DNA of 26,065 bases, from positions 1 through 26,065 of the forward strand of contig JAQTPV010000009.1 in NCBI GenBank assembly GCA_028712605.1. Reading direction: 5' to 3'. The notes under the pieces are model-generated. The model had not been told where the DNA came from. It saw nothing but the letters and a program-made list of their open reading frames with translations, and made no database searches. This DNA comes from Minisyncoccota bacterium (lineage in GTDB: Bacteria; Patescibacteriota; Minisyncoccia; Minisyncoccales; CG1-02-41-26). The position numbers and the translations under genes are program-made. Positions 1 to 7,941 of this stretch are shown here, one piece after another; position 1 is the first letter of the stretch, and each line of letters starts with the position of its first letter.

Positions 1-231
1 GGCAACCCCTGCAAGGCCAAATGCCAGGGGATTGAAACCGACCATGCTGGTCCCTGCGTAAAAACCGAACCGACCCAAAAACCAGATAGCAACATCGTGG
101 GCGGTGATAAAGATGAACATGGCTGTATTGGATCAGCTGGCTATTCTTGGTGCTCCGCTAAAAATAAATGTTTAAGAGTTTGGGAAGAGGATTGCCCTAT
201 TACCACAACCACTCCCCCACCCGCCCAATAA
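1..231 (+). CDS. C-terminal fragment of a cysteine-rich, probably secreted protein (5' end outside window)
   Basis: An open frame runs in from the left edge and stops with TAA at 229-231, giving 76 visible residues. It is rich in Cys, Lys and acidic residues. Near its end it has the segment GCIGSAGYSWC followed by KCLRVWEEDC, a regular cysteine pattern, and then a Thr/Pro-rich tail. I recall similar SAGYSWC...KC.R.WE endings on putative secreted proteins or lipoproteins of uncultured bacteria, but I cannot name a function. The paired cysteines suggest an extracytoplasmic, disulfide-stabilised domain; that is inference. A strong terminator follows, so this is the last gene of its transcript. 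The start and any signal peptide lie outside the window. Confidence 0.7.
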   Translation, partial: GNPCKAKCQGIETDHAGPCVKTEPTQKPDSNIVGGDKDEHGCIGSAGYSWCSAKNKCLRVWEEDCPITTTTPPPAQ

Positions 232-247
232 TTTCTAATTTTTACCT

Positions 248-273
248 GTCCCTTGCAACAGCAAGGGACTTTT
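248..273 (+). terminator. Intrinsic terminator after the cysteine-rich gene
   Basis: GTCCCTTGC at 248-256 and GCAAGGGAC at 261-269 form a perfect 9-bp stem with a 4-nt loop (AACA). TTTT and an AT-rich run follow directly. It lies 17 nt after the stop of the left-edge gene and about 30 nt before miaB, so it separates the two transcripts. Confidence 0.85.
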
Positions 274-302
274 AATTTAATCTTAGTTAGGTTAGATTAT
301 AA

Positions 303-1607
303 ATGATGAAAAAATATTTCCTCCTAACTTATGGATGCCAAATGAATAAGTCGGATTCAGAAAGAATTAGTGCAGTTTTAGAAAAAATCGGATATAAAAG
401 GTCCTCCAAAATAGATGAGGCTGACCTGGTTGTGGTTAATGCTTGTTCGGTTCGGCAATCCGCCATTGATAGGATTTCGGGCTTAAGGCCCAAAATAAAA
501 AACAAGGCCAAAACCATTTTAACTGGCTGCATCCTATCAGCCGACAAAAAGAAGTTCGGTAAGCTTTTTGATTATATCTTAGACATAAAAGACCTTCCAA
601 AATGGCCAAAAATACTTAGCAATCAACCTTACAAAGACAGCCCTCGTAAGAATTACCAAAGAATTGGCGGAGCGGGCCAAAGGGTTGCCAGCTGCGAATA
701 TTTTAAAATCCAGCCGAATTATCAAGCCTGGCCAGTAGCTTATGTGCCTATTTCCAGTGGTTGCAATAACTTCTGTGCTTACTGCTGCGTGCCATATACC
801 AGAGGCCCTGAAGTATCACGTAGGGCTTCAGAGATAGTTAAAGAAGTTAAGGAGTTAATCAAGGACGGCTATAAAGAAATTTGGCTCTTGGGGCAAAATG
901 TCAACTCCTATCAATCTTATGCAGATGGTCCTTGTGTGGTGGATTTTCCACTTTTATTAAAAATGGCTGATGCTCTTGAGGGAAACTTTTGGGTTAGGTT
1001 CACCAGCCCTCACCCCAAAGACTTCTCCGATAAATTAATAACAGCCCTAAAAGAGTGCTCGAAGGTTACTCCCTATTTGAATTTACCGGTTCAGGCCGGA
1101 GATAACGAAGTTCTCAAAAAGATGAATAGGCCTTACACCATTGAACATTATAAAGATTTAGTAAGTAAAATTCGCCGAGCCATCCCGGGCATTACCTTGT
1201 CCACAGACATCATTGTTGGCTTTCCAGGTGAAACTAAAAAGCAATTTTTAAATTCCGCCAAGCTGTTCCGCGAAATTAAGTTTGATATGGCTTATATCGC
1301 TCAATTTTCGTTGAGGCCCGGCACTGCCGCTGCTAACTTAAGAGATGATGTGCCCAAGGCTGAAAAGAAACGAAGGGAGAATGTTTTAACCGAAATCCTA
1401 AAAAAAACCGCCAGCGTCAGCAATAAAATGTTCATCGGTAAAACCATCAAAGTTTTACCGCTTGTCTACAAGAATGGCACCCTCATTGGTAAATCCCAGC
1501 ATTATAAAACCGTAAAATTTCAAGGCAAAAAAGACTTGATCGGCCAATTTGTAGATATAAAAATCGTCAAGGCAACTAATTTTGGATTATTGGGCTTATA
1601 TGAATAA
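303..1607 (+). CDS. miaB: tRNA-2-methylthio-N6-dimethylallyladenosine synthase MiaB
   Basis: Radical-SAM methylthiotransferase that adds the 2-methylthio group to i6A37 in tRNAs reading UNN codons. It has 434 aa, the usual MiaB length. The N-terminal UPF0004 domain opens with YGCQMNKSDSE and supplies the auxiliary cluster cysteines C12, C48 (NACSVR) and C76 (TGC). The radical-SAM triad CxxxCxxC is C154/C158/C161 in SSGCNNFCAYC. Downstream, PHPKDF, LPVQAGDNEVLKKMNR and DIIVGFPGET are typical of the family, and the last ~60 residues fit a TRAM domain. MiaB fits better than the related MtaB or RimO because miaA follows immediately, overlapping by 8 nt. ATG codons at 303 and 306 are both possible starts. 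No strong Shine-Dalgarno sequence is visible, and the 303 choice is not decisive. Confidence 0.95.
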   Translation: MMKKYFLLTYGCQMNKSDSERISAVLEKIGYKRSSKIDEADLVVVNACSVRQSAIDRISGLRPKIKNKAKTILTGCILSADKKKFGKLFDYILDIKDLPKWPKILSNQPYKDSPRKNYQRIGGAGQRVASCEYFKIQPNYQAWPVAYVPISSGCNNFCAYCCVPYTRGPEVSRRASEIVKEVKELIKDGYKEIWLLGQNVNSYQSYADGPCVVDFPLLLKMADALEGNFWVRFTSPHPKDFSDKLITALKECSKVTPYLNLPVQAGDNEVLKKMNRPYTIEHYKDLVSKIRRAIPGITLSTDIIVGFPGETKKQFLNSAKLFREIKFDMAYIAQFSLRPGTAAANLRDDVPKAEKKRRENVLTEILKKTASVSNKMFIGKTIKVLPLVYKNGTLIGKSQHYKTVKFQGKKDLIGQFVDIKIVKATNFGLLGLYE

Positions 1608-2475
1608 ACTTATTGTAATATTGGGTCCCACGGCTTGCGGGAAAACGGATTTATCTATTAAATTAGCGAAGCGCTTTAAGGGTGCGGTGGTTTCAGCTGA
1701 CTCCAGACAAGTTTATCAAGGCATGAATATTGGCACTGGCAAAATAACCAAAAAGGAAATGCAGGGTATCCCCCATTACCTTTTAGATGTTACTTCACCA
1801 AAGCGCCGATTTTCTGTGGCCCAATATCAAAAAATGGCTTACAGGGCCATTAATAAAATTATTCAAAACAAAGGGGTGCCGTTTTTGGTTGGCGGTTCAC
1901 CCTTTTATGTCTATTCCATAATTTACGGCTGGGGATTCCCTGCCCTCAAAGCCAACCTTCCATTAAGGCAAAGGTTGGGAAAAAAGACCGAGGAGCAACT
2001 TTTCGCCATACTGAAAAAACTTGACCCAAAACGAGCCAAACAAATTGACTCAAAAAACAAAAGGCGGCTGGTCAGGGCCGTGGAAATCGCTAAAAGTCTT
2101 GGTGAAGTGCCACAGTTTAAAAAAAATCCTCAATATGCCTGCTTATTAATTGGGATTAAAAAAGGTAAAGAAGAATTAAGCCAGCTTGTTCATAAACGCC
2201 TTTTAAAGAGATTCAGACAAGGCATGGTGGCTGAAGTTAAAAGGCTCAAGGCCAACGGCTTATCTTGGAAAAAATTAGACGATTTTGGTTTGGAATATCG
2301 CTGGATAGCCCGTTACTTGCAAAACAAAATTAACAAACAAGAAATGGTAGCATTTTTGCAGAAAGATATTGAACATTTCGCCAAAAGGCAGATGACTTGG
2401 TTTAAAAAAGACCCAAATATCCATTGGGTCAAAAACGAAAAAGCAGCCGAAAAATTAATTAAAACCTTTTTATAA
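1600..2475 (+). CDS. miaA: tRNA dimethylallyltransferase MiaA
   Basis: Transfers the dimethylallyl group from DMAPP to A37 of tRNAs, the step before MiaB. The start is ATG 1600, giving 291 aa that begin MNKLIVILGPTACGKT. An upstream in-frame TTG at 1582 would extend it further into miaB and was rejected. The P-loop GPTACGKT is at residues 9-16. It is followed by the substrate-binding DSRQVYQGMNIGTGK, the VGGSPFY segment (matching GGTGLY), RRLVRAVEIAKSLG and the C-terminal RQMTWFKKDPNIHW signature. The reading frame begins inside the last codons of miaB (8-nt overlap), so the two are translationally coupled. GGSP in place of the common GGTG is a mild variant. Confidence 0.95.
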   Translation: MNKLIVILGPTACGKTDLSIKLAKRFKGAVVSADSRQVYQGMNIGTGKITKKEMQGIPHYLLDVTSPKRRFSVAQYQKMAYRAINKIIQNKGVPFLVGGSPFYVYSIIYGWGFPALKANLPLRQRLGKKTEEQLFAILKKLDPKRAKQIDSKNKRRLVRAVEIAKSLGEVPQFKKNPQYACLLIGIKKGKEELSQLVHKRLLKRFRQGMVAEVKRLKANGLSWKKLDDFGLEYRWIARYLQNKINKQEMVAFLQKDIEHFAKRQMTWFKKDPNIHWVKNEKAAEKLIKTFL

Positions 2476-2480
2476 ATAAT

Positions 2481-2510
2481 TAGCGCCGACACACGAAATG
2501 CCGGCGGCTA
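2481..2510. terminator. Bulged hairpin at a convergent gene junction, possible weak bidirectional terminator
   Basis: TAGCGCCG at 2481-2488 can pair with CGGCGGCTA at 2502-2510 with one bulged base, around a 13-nt loop. It fills the gap between miaA (plus) and the gene ending at 2511 (minus). Neither side has a good T-tract, so termination is only suggested by position. Confidence 0.35.
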
Positions 2511-2969
2511 CTAAGTTGAAATCCGATAATAAGTCAAGGTGCCGTCAGTAATTGAAACCTCTACTCCAAAGAACTCTACCATAAGCCTTTGAGTGGCTTT
2601 CAGCTTCCCTAGCGGGAAATGGGGAGTAAAGATCTCATGAGAGTTGACCTGGTATCTAAACCTTAGAAATTCACGATCTTGAAAAATAGAAACTCGCGAG
2701 ATAGAAACTTGACCTGGAAATAGGCAAACGAGCCAAAACAGTGCGCAGTCCTTCACCGTATATGCCAACTTTCTCATCTTTGAATCTGATGAAGATTTTT
2801 TAGCGATGGCGTTGGCCTCATGAATATAATGATGCACCGTAAGAAGATCCTCCTCTTCAGCGAGCAGCTCTAAGATATTTCCTAGGCTATTTGTTTCAAT
2901 AATTCTGGCCACCTCCTCATTACCATTCTCCTGAATTTTTATCGCTCCAATCGAACTTGCCAAATCCAT
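2511..2969 (-). CDS. Hypothetical protein, 152 aa
   Basis: I do not recognise this protein. The frame can be extended to a TTG at 2996. The ATG at 2969 is preferred because a purine-rich Shine-Dalgarno stretch (GAGAGGGGGG) lies just upstream of it and the TTG has none. The protein has no obvious signal peptide or membrane span, although residues around CALFWLVCLF are hydrophobic. The first half is acidic and helical in appearance (EVARIIETNSLGNILELLAE). The C-terminal half is richer in beta-prone and aromatic residues and ends TLTYYRIST. It follows the small membrane-protein gene after a 31-nt gap and is probably the last gene of the long minus-strand operon. The hairpin at 2481-2510 would lie just beyond its stop. 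Confidence 0.6.
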   Translation of the reverse strand: MDLASSIGAIKIQENGNEEVARIIETNSLGNILELLAEEEDLLTVHHYIHEANAIAKKSSSDSKMRKLAYTVKDCALFWLVCLFPGQVSISRVSIFQDREFLRFRYQVNSHEIFTPHFPLGKLKATQRLMVEFFGVEVSITDGTLTYYRIST

Positions 2970-3000
2970 CACCCCCCTCTCTATATTGGAATGCAAAGTG

Positions 3001-3243
3001 CTATTTCTTCCCTCTCAAAAAAACGATAATCAAAAAGACTGCCCCTAATATTAAGCCAGCCATAGAGCCATAAGTACTGACATTATAACCTCGCCAATCG
3101 CCCCTCATCATAAAATAGCCGCTTGGGCCATAAACGTTGCCCGTATTAAGCCAAACACGGTTTAACAACAAAAGCAAGGCAGAATAAATAATCAAAATAT
3201 ATCCCAAAACCGTTAAAATATAGCTAATTTTATCTTTAACCAT
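3001..3243 (-). CDS. Small two-helix membrane protein, unknown function
   Basis: 80 aa with two hydrophobic spans: about residues 8-27 (ILTVLGYILIIYSALLLLL) and about 59-76 (SMAGLILGAVFLIIVFL). Between them is a roughly 30-residue Gly/Tyr-rich loop, and the tail is basic (RGKK). By the positive-inside rule (N-terminal MVKDK, C-terminal RGKK) both ends are probably cytoplasmic and the loop outside. The ATG at 3243 overlaps the stop of the upstream aldolase gene by 8 nt, so it is translationally coupled to it. No family is recognised. The coupling argues that it is a real gene despite its size. Confidence 0.65.
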   Translation of the reverse strand: MVKDKISYILTVLGYILIIYSALLLLLNRVWLNTGNVYGPSGYFMMRGDWRGYNVSTYGSMAGLILGAVFLIIVFLRGKK

Positions 3244-4408
3244 ACATTTTCTTAATTAACGTTTGGGTATTGCTAACTCTCAATTGCTTAAAAAAGAAAA
3301 CGAATTTATTCTCTAATTCCTGGCAAATTTTATTTATTGTTTTTTCAGGCAATTCAGTTATCTCTTTTTTAAATGGCCCCAGGGCCTTTTTTCTTACTTT
3401 GTAAAGAAACTGCTCATCCGTTTCGTATTTTTTTCTCTCTGCAGAAAATTTCTCTTTGAGCCAATTATAAATTTTGTCTTTTAGTTCTTTGGGAAAGGCT
3501 TGGCTGTCCAAAACGATATTTTGAAATTCAGTTGATAGATGCACCTCGCAAACCCCAGCTTTAGCGAACTTACTAAAATAATCATCGGGCAGTGTGGAGG
3601 CTCCATGCTGAACGATACCGGCCAAACCGTGTTTTTTAGCTACCCTTGATAATTCCTTCAGTTTGGCAAAATCAATTTGAACTGGCTCAATATCGCCAGA
3701 AGCTAAAACCTTGCCGCCGTGGGTTGTGCCCATTTGGCAAGCCACTTTAATAATCCCTTCTAAATCCCCTAATGGCCGTAGTTCGTTTTTCAAACCATCA
3801 AGAAAGACAATAAGCTCTTCAATTGTAGTATCCCCTCCGCCAATTTTGTCTACCTCCCCGCCAATAGAAATACTGATATTCTTTGGTTGGATTCTTCTAA
3901 TTTGCGAAATAAATTTAGCTGTTTGTTTAACATTATCATTTTGTTGTTCAGTAATCGTCTGCTTATTTAAATCAACTAATTTGGAGCAATCAATATCAAT
4001 ATTGTAAAATCCAGCGCCAATGGCCTCTTTAATCAGAGTTTCTAAGGCTAAAGTTTCGGGGGGTTCGTTGCTTTTTAAAGAGAAATGATCGCCCTGCAAA
4101 AATATTGGGCCCTGCCATTTCTCCTCAATGGCAGCCAATAAAACAGCATCGGCAAACTCTCGAGGTGTTTGATTAGTATATTCCATTTCCGACCGGGCTA
4201 TTTCAATTAAAAAAGTGCCAGCCTTGGCTTTCTTAGCAGCTCGAAAGATAGCACAAGCAGTATCAAAGGTTAAAGTTCTTAAATTAAAAGCCGGTACCGT
4301 AAAATCGCCGACTATGTCTCCCTTAGCTATACCGCTGTAAAGCTTTCGTATGGAGTCTAAAAAAATTCCTTTATCCGCAGCTCTTTTAATTAAAGATTTT
4401 GTTTCCAT
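3236..4408 (-). CDS. fba: Class II fructose-bisphosphate aldolase family protein
   Basis: Zinc-dependent ketose-bisphosphate aldolase family; the likely reaction is fructose-1,6-bisphosphate to DHAP plus glyceraldehyde-3-phosphate. Visible family residues are VPAFNLR near residue 39, the catalytic Asp and first zinc ligand in GDH (D107-H108), the zinc-ligand region GGEV (E185), GTTHGGK (H230) and QHGAST (H268). At 390 aa it is longer than most bacterial class II enzymes. The extra length is an N-terminal ~35 residues and a charged C-terminal tail after about residue 310. The spacing of the metal ligands is kept, but the flanking motifs differ from textbook FbaA. Tagatose-type or another ketose-bisphosphate specificity is therefore possible. 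It starts 1 nt after the upstream gene's stop and overlaps the downstream small membrane-protein gene by 8 nt. Confidence 0.85.
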   Translation of the reverse strand: METKSLIKRAADKGIFLDSIRKLYSGIAKGDIVGDFTVPAFNLRTLTFDTACAIFRAAKKAKAGTFLIEIARSEMEYTNQTPREFADAVLLAAIEEKWQGPIFLQGDHFSLKSNEPPETLALETLIKEAIGAGFYNIDIDCSKLVDLNKQTITEQQNDNVKQTAKFISQIRRIQPKNISISIGGEVDKIGGGDTTIEELIVFLDGLKNELRPLGDLEGIIKVACQMGTTHGGKVLASGDIEPVQIDFAKLKELSRVAKKHGLAGIVQHGASTLPDDYFSKFAKAGVCEVHLSTEFQNIVLDSQAFPKELKDKIYNWLKEKFSAERKKYETDEQFLYKVRKKALGPFKKEITELPEKTINKICQELENKFVFFFKQLRVSNTQTLIKKMYG

Positions 4409-4409
4409 T

Positions 4410-5756
4410 TTATTTATCTTTTTTTAAATTCTTGGCAAACCTCACGCCTCTGCCGCTAAATTCTATAAGATCGTCTAAATAATCTTGGTAAGTCCTAAGA
4501 TTTTGGTCTATCTGCTCTTTAAAATCATTTAAACTTTTTAATTCTGGCTCCAAGTCTATGCCCCTTCTCCTTAAAAATCTTAAAACCCTTATGGCATGAG
4601 CCCAAGCATCTCTTTCCTCTCTGGCATAATTCTTTACCCATTCACTTACTTTTTCACCTTTTATTATGAAAACTCCCTCGCTCATTGTTTTCAGTTTAAA
4701 CTCATTCGGGCCTAAGTCCTTGTTAAGATTTTTGTAATCCTCTAGGTTTACCTCTACCCCTTCTTTCAATAATGATTCTATCTGTGGCTTTCTCACTAGC
4801 TCTTCAAATTCCTCTGGGGTCCATCCCCCTTGAGCCACCTCTCTTTGAAACGCTGACAAGAGAGAAAGTCCTAGGGCTATTTTTTTGTAAAAATTCTCAA
4901 AGTCATACCGGCCGGATGAATCATAATAAATATTTTGCCATGAATGGGATATCTCATGTAGTAAGCTTAAAGGCCCTCCTTTTTTGGTTAAATCTCCATA
5001 AGTGACCACGCCACTTCTTGAACATGCGAACTCCCCATTTGAATTTTTGTTGCCTTGATAAGAATGCAGGTCAGCTCGTTGCGGATGATAAATAATTTTT
5101 GCTTGTTCTTTATCAAGCTCTGCTTTATATTTTCTCATTTCTCCCGGGGCGAAGAGGGAATATTCAGGTAATAAAGCGTTAAGGTCTAATTTAAGACCAT
5201 CCTGGTTTGTGAAAACTAATTTCGCCAAAGCCATATTGGAATCGCCCTTTAAATCATTGAAAACTAGCTCTTCTATGATAGCGTTATCTTTTTGAAAACA
5301 AAATTTCCTGTACTGCTCGGTAAGACCTTCTTGCTCCTTCTTTTGCTCTGTAACCTCTCCTATGAATTCTTCGTTGCGGTTGGATAACGTTTTTTTTGCC
5401 TCTTGATATTCCTCATCTATTAACAGCTTTTTTATTTTTTTTATTTCTTTAACAAGCGTTCTCTCGCTTTCAAATAGAGGTGCTTTTTTTAGTGGTTGGC
5501 TAGCTTTATATTCTTTATCTGGCTTCTTTAGGGAATGGGGAATTAAAAATTCATAGTACTCTCCTGCCGACTTGCTATTGTCAATTGACTTAGATAGCCT
5601 GTTTTCAGCTTCCCTAATATCGGGGTCTTCAGAGCCTTTTAGAAAATTGGAGATTTCATCTATTATTCTCTGTTTTATGGAGTCAAAAAATTTCGTAAGA
5701 GAAATTTTTTCGTTTTTTTTCTCCGGGTTGTTCTCAAAAGAAAATACTTCTTTCAT
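4410..5756 (-). CDS. Unrecognised HEXXH protein, putative zincin-like metallopeptidase
   Basis: 448 aa, with no family that I can name. The N-terminal ~160 residues are charged and helical, with likely coiled-coil stretches (for example around LVKEIKKIKKLLIDEEYQ), and there is no signal peptide. A central HEXXH motif is seen in LSLLHEISHSWQ (H267, E268, H271). About 110 residues later comes YAREERDAWAHA (E380/E381), whose acidic residue could be the third zinc ligand, as in gluzincin-type enzymes. The last ~60 residues are again helical. The metal-site reading is inference from spacing and context. The gene lies 4 nt after gatB and 1 nt before the aldolase gene, so it is fully embedded in the operon. 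Being cytoplasmic, it could process or degrade proteins inside the cell. Confidence 0.75.
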   Translation of the reverse strand: MKEVFSFENNPEKKNEKISLTKFFDSIKQRIIDEISNFLKGSEDPDIREAENRLSKSIDNSKSAGEYYEFLIPHSLKKPDKEYKASQPLKKAPLFESERTLVKEIKKIKKLLIDEEYQEAKKTLSNRNEEFIGEVTEQKKEQEGLTEQYRKFCFQKDNAIIEELVFNDLKGDSNMALAKLVFTNQDGLKLDLNALLPEYSLFAPGEMRKYKAELDKEQAKIIYHPQRADLHSYQGNKNSNGEFACSRSGVVTYGDLTKKGGPLSLLHEISHSWQNIYYDSSGRYDFENFYKKIALGLSLLSAFQREVAQGGWTPEEFEELVRKPQIESLLKEGVEVNLEDYKNLNKDLGPNEFKLKTMSEGVFIIKGEKVSEWVKNYAREERDAWAHAIRVLRFLRRRGIDLEPELKSLNDFKEQIDQNLRTYQDYLDDLIEFSGRGVRFAKNLKKDK

Positions 5757-5760
5757 GGGG

Positions 5761-7242
5761 TTAAATTAAAATTCTTTTCAAAATATCGCTTACAGTTTCG
5801 GGCTTGGCCCTGCCCTTCATTTTGGCCATAACTTGACCTATTAGGAACTGCAAGGAAGCTTGCTTGCCAGCCTGGTAGTCGGTCATGGCTTTAGGATTGG
5901 CCGCTATTACTTCTTGAGCTGCTTTTTCAATCTCATCTGTATCAGAAACCATTTGCCAGCCATTATCTTCAATAATTTGTGATGGGTCCCCACCTTTTTC
6001 AAACATTTCCAAAATCACCATCTTAGCGATTTTACTGGAAATCTCGCCAGTATAAATTAAAGATAAAAACTCAGCAAAATTTTCAGGGGTAACCAAAAAC
6101 TTCTCTTCAGCAAACTCCACCCCTTTTTCTTTTAGTAAGGCCTGCAGGTCGGTGGCAATATAATTGGAGGCTAACTTAATCAGTTTTTGATGTTCTTCCT
6201 CCTTAATGCTGGCTCCGTACTTTTCCGACATCCATTGCCTTAATTCTGAAACCACCTTTTCAAAATAGTCGCTTAAGCCACGCTGATTAATATAAAGCTC
6301 ATTTTCTCTTTCGCTTAAGTGATACTCTTTAGCAAACCTGTTCCTCTTTTGATGAGGCAACTCCACTATCTCCGTTTGAATTTCTTGCAAAAAGTCATCT
6401 TGGATATCCAAGGGTGGTAAATCCGGCTCTGGGAAATACCGATAATCATGGGCCTGCTCTTTACTGCGTTGGCTAAAAGTAATTTCCTTGGTATCATGCC
6501 AGCCTCTTGTTTCTTGAATAATCTTCTCTCCCTTCTCCAACACCGCAGTCTGCCGAGCAATTTCAAATTCAATTGATTTCTCTACCGATTTAATAGAATT
6601 GAGATTTTTGACTTCAACCTTAGTGCCAAATTCTTTCTGCTCTTCGGGCCGTAAAGAAACATTAACCTCAACCCTCATCTCCCCTTTTTCCATATTGGCA
6701 TCAGAAACACCCAGATACCGTAGGATAAGCTGCAATTCTTTCACAAACTCCCGGGTTTCTTGGGCTGATGCAATGTCTGGCTCTGTGACTAACTCCATCA
6801 AAGGAACTCCTGACCGATTAAAATCAACTAAAGAATAAGCGGCTTTCTCCGGGTGGTGCAAACTGCCCGTATCTTCTTCTAAGTGTATTCTCTCAATCCT
6901 TATTCTTTTCCCTAACCCCGGCAAATCCAGGTAACCATTTTGACAAAGCGGAGCTTGATATTGGCTGATCTGATAACCCTTGGGCAAGTCCGGGTAAAAA
7001 TAATTTTTTCTCTCAAAAAAACTATGCTTAGCAATTGAACAATTTAAAGCTAATCCAGTTTTAACAACCCTTTCAACCGCTTCCTTATTAATCACTGGTA
7101 AAACACCTGGGTGGGCCAAGCAAATAGGGCAAACGTTTTTATTCGGCTCTTTCTCATCCGAATCATTCAGACAACTGCAAAACATCTTGGACTTAGTGTT
7201 CAACTCAATATGAATCTCCAAACCAACGGTAACCTTATACAT
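5761..7242 (-). CDS. gatB: Asp-tRNA(Asn)/Glu-tRNA(Gln) amidotransferase subunit B
   Basis: The kinase-type subunit of GatCAB. It binds mischarged Glu-tRNA(Gln) or Asp-tRNA(Asn) and phosphorylates the amino acid before amidation. The protein has 493 aa, near the family norm. The opening VGLEIHIELNTKSKMFCSC is diagnostic. The cysteines C22, C24, C38 and C41 match the structural zinc site. Other family segments are PDLPKGYQISQYQAP, the acidic EEDTG region, HDYRYFPEPDLPPL, and a C-terminal YqeY-like tRNA-binding tail (AMTDYQAGKQASLQFLIGQV). The gene is 18 nt downstream of deoC. Its partners gatC and gatA are about 12 kb away at 18897-20620, so the complex is encoded at two loci. Confidence 0.97.
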   Translation of the reverse strand: MYKVTVGLEIHIELNTKSKMFCSCLNDSDEKEPNKNVCPICLAHPGVLPVINKEAVERVVKTGLALNCSIAKHSFFERKNYFYPDLPKGYQISQYQAPLCQNGYLDLPGLGKRIRIERIHLEEDTGSLHHPEKAAYSLVDFNRSGVPLMELVTEPDIASAQETREFVKELQLILRYLGVSDANMEKGEMRVEVNVSLRPEEQKEFGTKVEVKNLNSIKSVEKSIEFEIARQTAVLEKGEKIIQETRGWHDTKEITFSQRSKEQAHDYRYFPEPDLPPLDIQDDFLQEIQTEIVELPHQKRNRFAKEYHLSERENELYINQRGLSDYFEKVVSELRQWMSEKYGASIKEEEHQKLIKLASNYIATDLQALLKEKGVEFAEEKFLVTPENFAEFLSLIYTGEISSKIAKMVILEMFEKGGDPSQIIEDNGWQMVSDTDEIEKAAQEVIAANPKAMTDYQAGKQASLQFLIGQVMAKMKGRAKPETVSDILKRILI

Positions 7243-7260
7243 ACTTAATATATTTTTACT

Positions 7261-7941
7261 CTATCTCTTTTTTCTATTCTTGAAAGACTTAATGATATCA
7301 ATGCCGCTACTTGAACCGATTATATCTGCTCCAGCTTCAACCATCATTAGAACATCCTTAAGGGTCTTAATCTTGCCGGAAGCTTTAATTTTTAAACCGC
7401 TGGCCCCCTGTCTCATCAACCTTAAATGCCGAGCCTTCTCCTTCATTTCAATATGCTCTAATGGGTCTTTCTCGGTGGCTGTTTTAACACAAAAAGCCCC
7501 TGCTTTTTTCACTAACTCCGAAGCTTTTACGATCTCATCATCAGTCAGATAACCAGAACCGATAATAACCTTAGTGGGCAGAATTTTGCAAATCTCTGTT
7601 AGGTCTTCTAGGATATCCTCGTATCTTTCATATTTAAGGTCAATTACATTAATGACTACATCCAATTCATCAGCTCCATCCTTCTTAGCCTTTAAGCAAA
7701 TTTCCATTCTCTTAAAATGCGGGCTTAATCCCATAGGGGGGTCTACTAAAACTTCCACATTAATGTCTTCGCCTCGCAGTTCATGAGAAGCCAATTTAAT
7801 CCACTCCGGATTCAAACAAACGCCCCTAAAACCATATCTGATAGCTTCAGCACAGGTTTTCTTGATATCCTTTTCAGTGGCCTTAGGACTAATATTTGTG
7901 TGATCAATCATTTTGGCTAATGATTTAGCTGTGAGTGTCAT
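7261..7941 (-). CDS. deoC: Deoxyribose-phosphate aldolase
   Basis: Class I aldolase that cleaves 2-deoxyribose-5-phosphate to acetaldehyde and glyceraldehyde-3-phosphate. It has 226 aa, typical length. The Schiff-base lysine is K153 in CVKTATEKD. The second active-site lysine is K186 in KIKASGK, and the proton-relay Asp is D94 in ELDVVINV. The phosphate-binding end is IIGSSSG. Deviations from common bacterial sequences include VDPPMGLSP where VGFPLG is usual, and an added acidic run after the catalytic lysine. The ATG at 7941 overlaps the tmk stop by 4 nt (ATGA). Together with tmk, the Nudix gene and the dCMP deaminase it forms a deoxynucleotide salvage and catabolism set. Confidence 0.93.
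   Translation of the reverse strand: MTLTAKSLAKMIDHTNISPKATEKDIKKTCAEAIRYGFRGVCLNPEWIKLASHELRGEDINVEVLVDPPMGLSPHFKRMEICLKAKKDGADELDVVINVIDLKYERYEDILEDLTEICKILPTKVIIGSGYLTDDEIVKASELVKKAGAFCVKTATEKDPLEHIEMKEKARHLRLMRQGASGLKIKASGKIKTLKDVLMMVEAGADIIGSSSGIDIIKSFKNRKKR

Noticed and set aside
3711..4007. Plus-strand frame of 98 aa inside the aldolase gene
   Set aside because: It lies entirely antisense to a gene with clear catalytic motifs, has a shadow-like composition (Ser/Ile/Pro rich) and no start signal.
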